Position numbers and translations under genes: made by a program. From an uncultured Collinsella sp. (lineage in GTDB: Bacteria; Actinomycetota; Coriobacteriia; Coriobacteriales; Coriobacteriaceae), in contig CALDBJ010000148.1 of NCBI GenBank assembly GCA_937937835.1, forward strand, positions 1 to 40,007: 40,007 nt of DNA. Direction: 5' to 3'. Below are positions 37,668 through 40,007 of this stretch, in pieces. The notes beneath the pieces are model-generated. The model saw nothing but the letters and a program-made list of their open reading frames with translations, searched no databases and was not told the origin of the DNA. Within the stretch, counting starts at the first letter, position 1. The number at the start of each line of letters is the position of its first letter.

Positions 37668-38045
37668 ATGGTTAAGCTTACCACCGATGAGATCATCGAT
37701 GCTCTTAAGGAAATGACCCTTCTCGAGGCTTCCGAGCTCGTCAAGGCTATCGAGGACACCTTCGGCGTTTCCGCCGCTGCTCCTGCCGCTGTTGTCGCCG
37801 CTCCCGCTGCTGGCGCTGCTGAGGCCGAGGAGAAGACCGAGTTTGACGTCGTGCTCGAGGGCTTCGGCGACAACAAGATCCAGGTCATCAAGGCCGTCCG
37901 TGAGCTCACCAACCTTGGCCTGAAGGAGGCCAAGGAGGTCGTCGAGGGCGCTCCCAAGGCTGTTCTCGAGGGTGCCAAGAAGGAGGACGCCGAGGCTGCC
38001 AAGGAGAAGCTCGAGGCTGCTGGCGCTGCTGTCACCCTCAAGTAA
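37668..38045 (+). CDS. rplL: 50S ribosomal protein L7/L12
   Basis: Multi-copy stalk protein that recruits translation GTPases. The 125-residue protein has the N-terminal dimerisation helices (TTDEIIDALKEMTLLEASEL), an Ala-rich hinge (about 36-55), and the C-terminal domain with EKTEFDVVLEGFGDNKIQVI and GLKEAKEVVEGAPK. The ATG at 37668 lies eight bases after GAAAGGA; an upstream in-frame ATG at 37635 has no site and would add non-conserved residues. Confidence 0.97.
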   Translation: MVKLTTDEIIDALKEMTLLEASELVKAIEDTFGVSAAAPAAVVAAPAAGAAEAEEKTEFDVVLEGFGDNKIQVIKAVRELTNLGLKEAKEVVEGAPKAVLEGAKKEDAEAAKEKLEAAGAAVTLK

Positions 38046-38073
38046 TCAGGCTTTCTCGCCAGATTTCTTTGCA

Positions 38074-38106
38074 GACGGGGTTCGCATTGCGAGCCCCGTC
38101 TTTTTT
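38074..38106 (+). terminator. Terminator after rplL
   Basis: GACGGGG pairs with CCCCGTC, with TTCGCA/TGCGA inside, followed by six or more T residues. Confidence 0.92.
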
Positions 38107-38358
38107 GTTTTGGCCCCTCATTCCCATTGCTCGGCACGCAGAACACCGTTGTCTTCGCCGTGCCAATCCCGTTACCGCTGGGGCGTAAAATTGCACCATT
38201 CGAGCAATAATTTGCGTTGACCTGCTGAAGAATTGCGTTTGCCTTACGGCGACGTATGTCTCCGGCGGTAAGATATTTCGGTATCGCAATTTGGTCTGCG
38301 GCCGCCGTGTCGCACGCACAGGGCGCATTCTGCGCCTGCGAAAGGATCCTTGAATAAC

Positions 38359-39267
38359 ATGAAGGCAATCATCCCCGCCGCCGGTCTTGGCACGCGTTTT
38401 CTGCCTGGCACTAAGTGCACGCCCAAAGAGATGCTGCCGGTACTCGACAAGCCGGTCATCCAGTATGTCGTTGAGGAGGCGCTCGACCCCGAGGAGGTCG
38501 ACGACGCCATCATCGTTACCTCTCCCGGTAAGCCCGAGCTGCTGAGCTACTTCCAGCCCGACCGTTCGCTCGAGAACCTGCTGCGCGAGCGCGGCAAGAA
38601 CGCCTATGCCGATGCCGTCGCCCACGCTGGCGGTATGCCGGTCGATTTCCGCTATCAGTACGAGCCCAAGGGCCTCGGTCACGCCATTCGCTCTGCCGCC
38701 GATGCTGTGGCAGGGGAGAACTTCCTGGTTCTTCTGGGCGACTACGTTGTGCCCAACCGTGACATCTGCGACAAGATGCTTGCTGTCTCCAAGGAGCGCG
38801 GTGGCGCTTCGGTTATCGCCGTCGCTGCTTGCTCGCCCGAGGAAGTCAGCCGCTACGGCGTTATCGCCGGCGAGCGCGTCGGTTCGCTCGAGGGCGCCGA
38901 GGGCGTTGCCGATGCCGAGCCGGGCGCTGTCTGGCGCATCGGCGGTCTGGTCGAGAAGCCTGCTCCCGAGGCGGCTCCTTCCAACCTGTACATCGTCGGT
39001 CGTTACCTGCTGAGCCCGCTGGTCATGGACCTGCTCGCCGATCAGCAGGCCGGCAAGGGCGGCGAGATCCAGCTCACCGACGCCATGGCCCGCTCGCTCG
39101 ACCGCGAGGCCATGTACGCTGTCGTCATCGACCCGCTCTCGGGCTACGACACCGGCACCCCGTCTGGCTGGATGGCCACCAACGCCCTCATGGCTGCAAA
39201 CGATCCTCGCTTTGCCGGCGCCTTCTGGGACGCCATCGACGAGCGCGGCGGTTTGATGCGCAAATAA
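38359..39267 (+). CDS. galU: UTP-glucose-1-phosphate uridylyltransferase
   Basis: Makes UDP-glucose from UTP and glucose 1-phosphate, the donor for surface glycans, glycolipids and galactose use. The 302-residue protein opens with KAIIPAAGLGTRFLPGTKCTPKEMLPV, the nucleotidyltransferase signature, then KPVIQYVVEEAL, GLGHAIRSA and LLGDYVV; the C-terminal half has GLVEKP and YDTGTPSGWM. The ATG at 38359 lies 12 bases after AAAGGA; a TTG at 38350 is too close to it. About 250 bases separate it from rplL; a GCCTTACGGCG/CGGTAAG hairpin (38240-38270) is the only structure seen there. Confidence 0.94.
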   Translation: MKAIIPAAGLGTRFLPGTKCTPKEMLPVLDKPVIQYVVEEALDPEEVDDAIIVTSPGKPELLSYFQPDRSLENLLRERGKNAYADAVAHAGGMPVDFRYQYEPKGLGHAIRSAADAVAGENFLVLLGDYVVPNRDICDKMLAVSKERGGASVIAVAACSPEEVSRYGVIAGERVGSLEGAEGVADAEPGAVWRIGGLVEKPAPEAAPSNLYIVGRYLLSPLVMDLLADQQAGKGGEIQLTDAMARSLDREAMYAVVIDPLSGYDTGTPSGWMATNALMAANDPRFAGAFWDAIDERGGLMRK

Positions 39268-39287
39268 GCCTTCGGGCATCGACATTT

Positions 39288-39320
39288 ACGGGCGCGGACT
39301 TCGGTCTGCGCCCGTTTTTT
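39288..39320 (+). terminator. Terminator after galU
   Basis: ACGGGCGCGGAC pairs with GTCTGCGCCCGT around four bases, followed by six T residues. Confidence 0.93.
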
Positions 39321-39420
39321 ATGCTAGCTACGATTGCGGGTCCGGAACCTTCATTCCGCTATTTGGCTGAATACTGGGCCGCAGTTTCCGCATGACAGTG
39401 TCGTTCGCTGGTCTTCCAAG

Positions 39421-39449
39421 TAAAAGGGCCGTCCCGTGAGGGGCGGCCC
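39421..39449 (-). terminator. Terminator of the zinc-ribbon gene
   Basis: On the minus strand GGGCCGCCCC pairs with GGGACGGCCC, followed by TTTTA. It lies 30 bases after that gene's stop. Confidence 0.8.
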
Positions 39450-39478
39450 GATTTGGCTGTGGGTTCGCTTGTCAGATG

Positions 39479-39988
39479 CTATTCGACCGGATGGCCGCAT
39501 TTGGGGCAGAACTTGGCTTCTGGCACGAGTGGGGTGCCGCAGTGGTGACAGAATTTCGGTGCGGAAACAGGGGCCTGTGGTTGGGGAATGCCGCCGGCAG
39601 ATGCAGTGGAAACAATCTCCGGTTGGGCATTTTTCTTACGCAAGTCGTGTTTTTGCTTCTTGGCCTTGGGGGCCTTGTCGGAAGCGTCGCCCTTGACGCC
39701 GGAACGCTTCTTGCGACGGCGGGCGCAAATGATCAGCGTACCGCCGATAACCAGCACAAGTACAATGCCACCACCAATCACAACCGGCAGGTTGTTCTTG
39801 GCAAAGAACAGTACATCGTCGATTACGCTATGCGGGATATTCGACTTGTAAATATCGATATGCAGTTTGTCGGAATCATTTTTGTCCTCGTAAGCAGCGA
39901 ATATCTTTTGGTCTCCATCTATGAACTGAAGTTCTCTTACATTTTCGGTTTTAGATCGCGTCGAAAATGTTGGTGTAAGGGTGACGCC
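39479..39988 (-). pseudogene. Membrane protein with C-terminal zinc ribbon, frame broken upstream
   Basis: Not a named family. The frame is open from 39988 to the stop at 39479. It encodes a polar, probably outside segment (LQFIDGDQKIFAAYEDKND), one membrane helix (about 39725-39785; Gly/Ile/Val-rich), a basic stretch RRRKKR, a Lys/Pro-rich linker, and a C-terminal zinc ribbon with C-H-H-C and C-P-K-C pairs. An in-frame TAG (39991-39989) closes the frame upstream. No ATG, GTG or TTG lies between it and a GTG at 39781 inside the membrane helix. The upstream sequence is open in another frame to the window edge (FVKRALGRHPYTNIF). A frameshift or sequence error near 39960-39995 fits best, so the real gene probably starts beyond the window. 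Confidence 0.55.
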
Positions 39989-40007
39989 CTAGCGCCCGTT
40001 TAACGAA

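Overview
The window is a stretch of a GC-rich bacterial chromosome with strong GGAGG-type ribosome binding sites and few gaps between genes. The gene order and content (DisA cyclic-di-AMP synthase, a FeoA-FeoB fusion, an actinobacterial-style L10 leader, zinc-type L33, WYL regulator) point to an actinobacterium of the class Coriobacteriia, most likely Collinsella or a close relative. That placement is inferred from the sequence and has not been checked against a database.

Region 1 (1-7975): the 3' part of pepD faces mntP, which lies behind a yybP-ykoY-type manganese riboswitch. Then comes a tight plus-strand cluster disA-ispD-ispF-cysS-rlmB-yacP. This is the order known from the Bacillus subtilis translation and isoprenoid cluster. 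Region 2 (7976-12420) interrupts that order. It holds a minus-strand gene joining a helix-turn-helix to a HipA-like kinase, with a perfect 22-bp inverted repeat at its promoter; a tRNA-Thr; two unusual repeat arrays; a tRNA-Tyr/Thr/Met cluster; and tuf. Region 3 (12185-14911) resumes the conserved order: rpmG, tRNA-Trp, secE, nusG, rplK, an L1-binding leader, rplA.

Region 4 (14912-24490) is mostly minus strand. It has a two-gene operon (ParB-like/BMP fusion plus a metallophosphoesterase), an MscS channel, a three-gene ABC importer of the PF04392 type, a WYL regulator and asnS. Region 5 (24495-35309) is accessory metabolism and envelope: an acyltransferase with an SGNH domain, a PTS EIIA, an esterase, FeoAB iron uptake, an MFS exporter, a GH13 glycosidase, a deoxyinosine-type glycosylase and an unknown protein. 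Region 6 (35403-40007) has an aminotransferase, a 200-bp nested palindrome, the L10 leader with rplJ-rplL, galU, and a zinc-ribbon membrane protein whose reading frame is broken near the edge.

The most striking non-coding content is the number of palindromic elements between genes. There are three dispersed families with two or three copies each (86 bp; a CCACCACAAAGG type; a GCGGTGGAATAGTTCC type), two tandem hairpin arrays with exact periods of 80 bp and 62 bp, a nested GAGCGTGG inverted repeat, and the 200-bp palindrome before rplJ. The best candidates for undescribed biology are the HTH-HipA-like one-gene system with its palindrome, the ParB-BMP/phosphoesterase operon, and the exact-period hairpin arrays.
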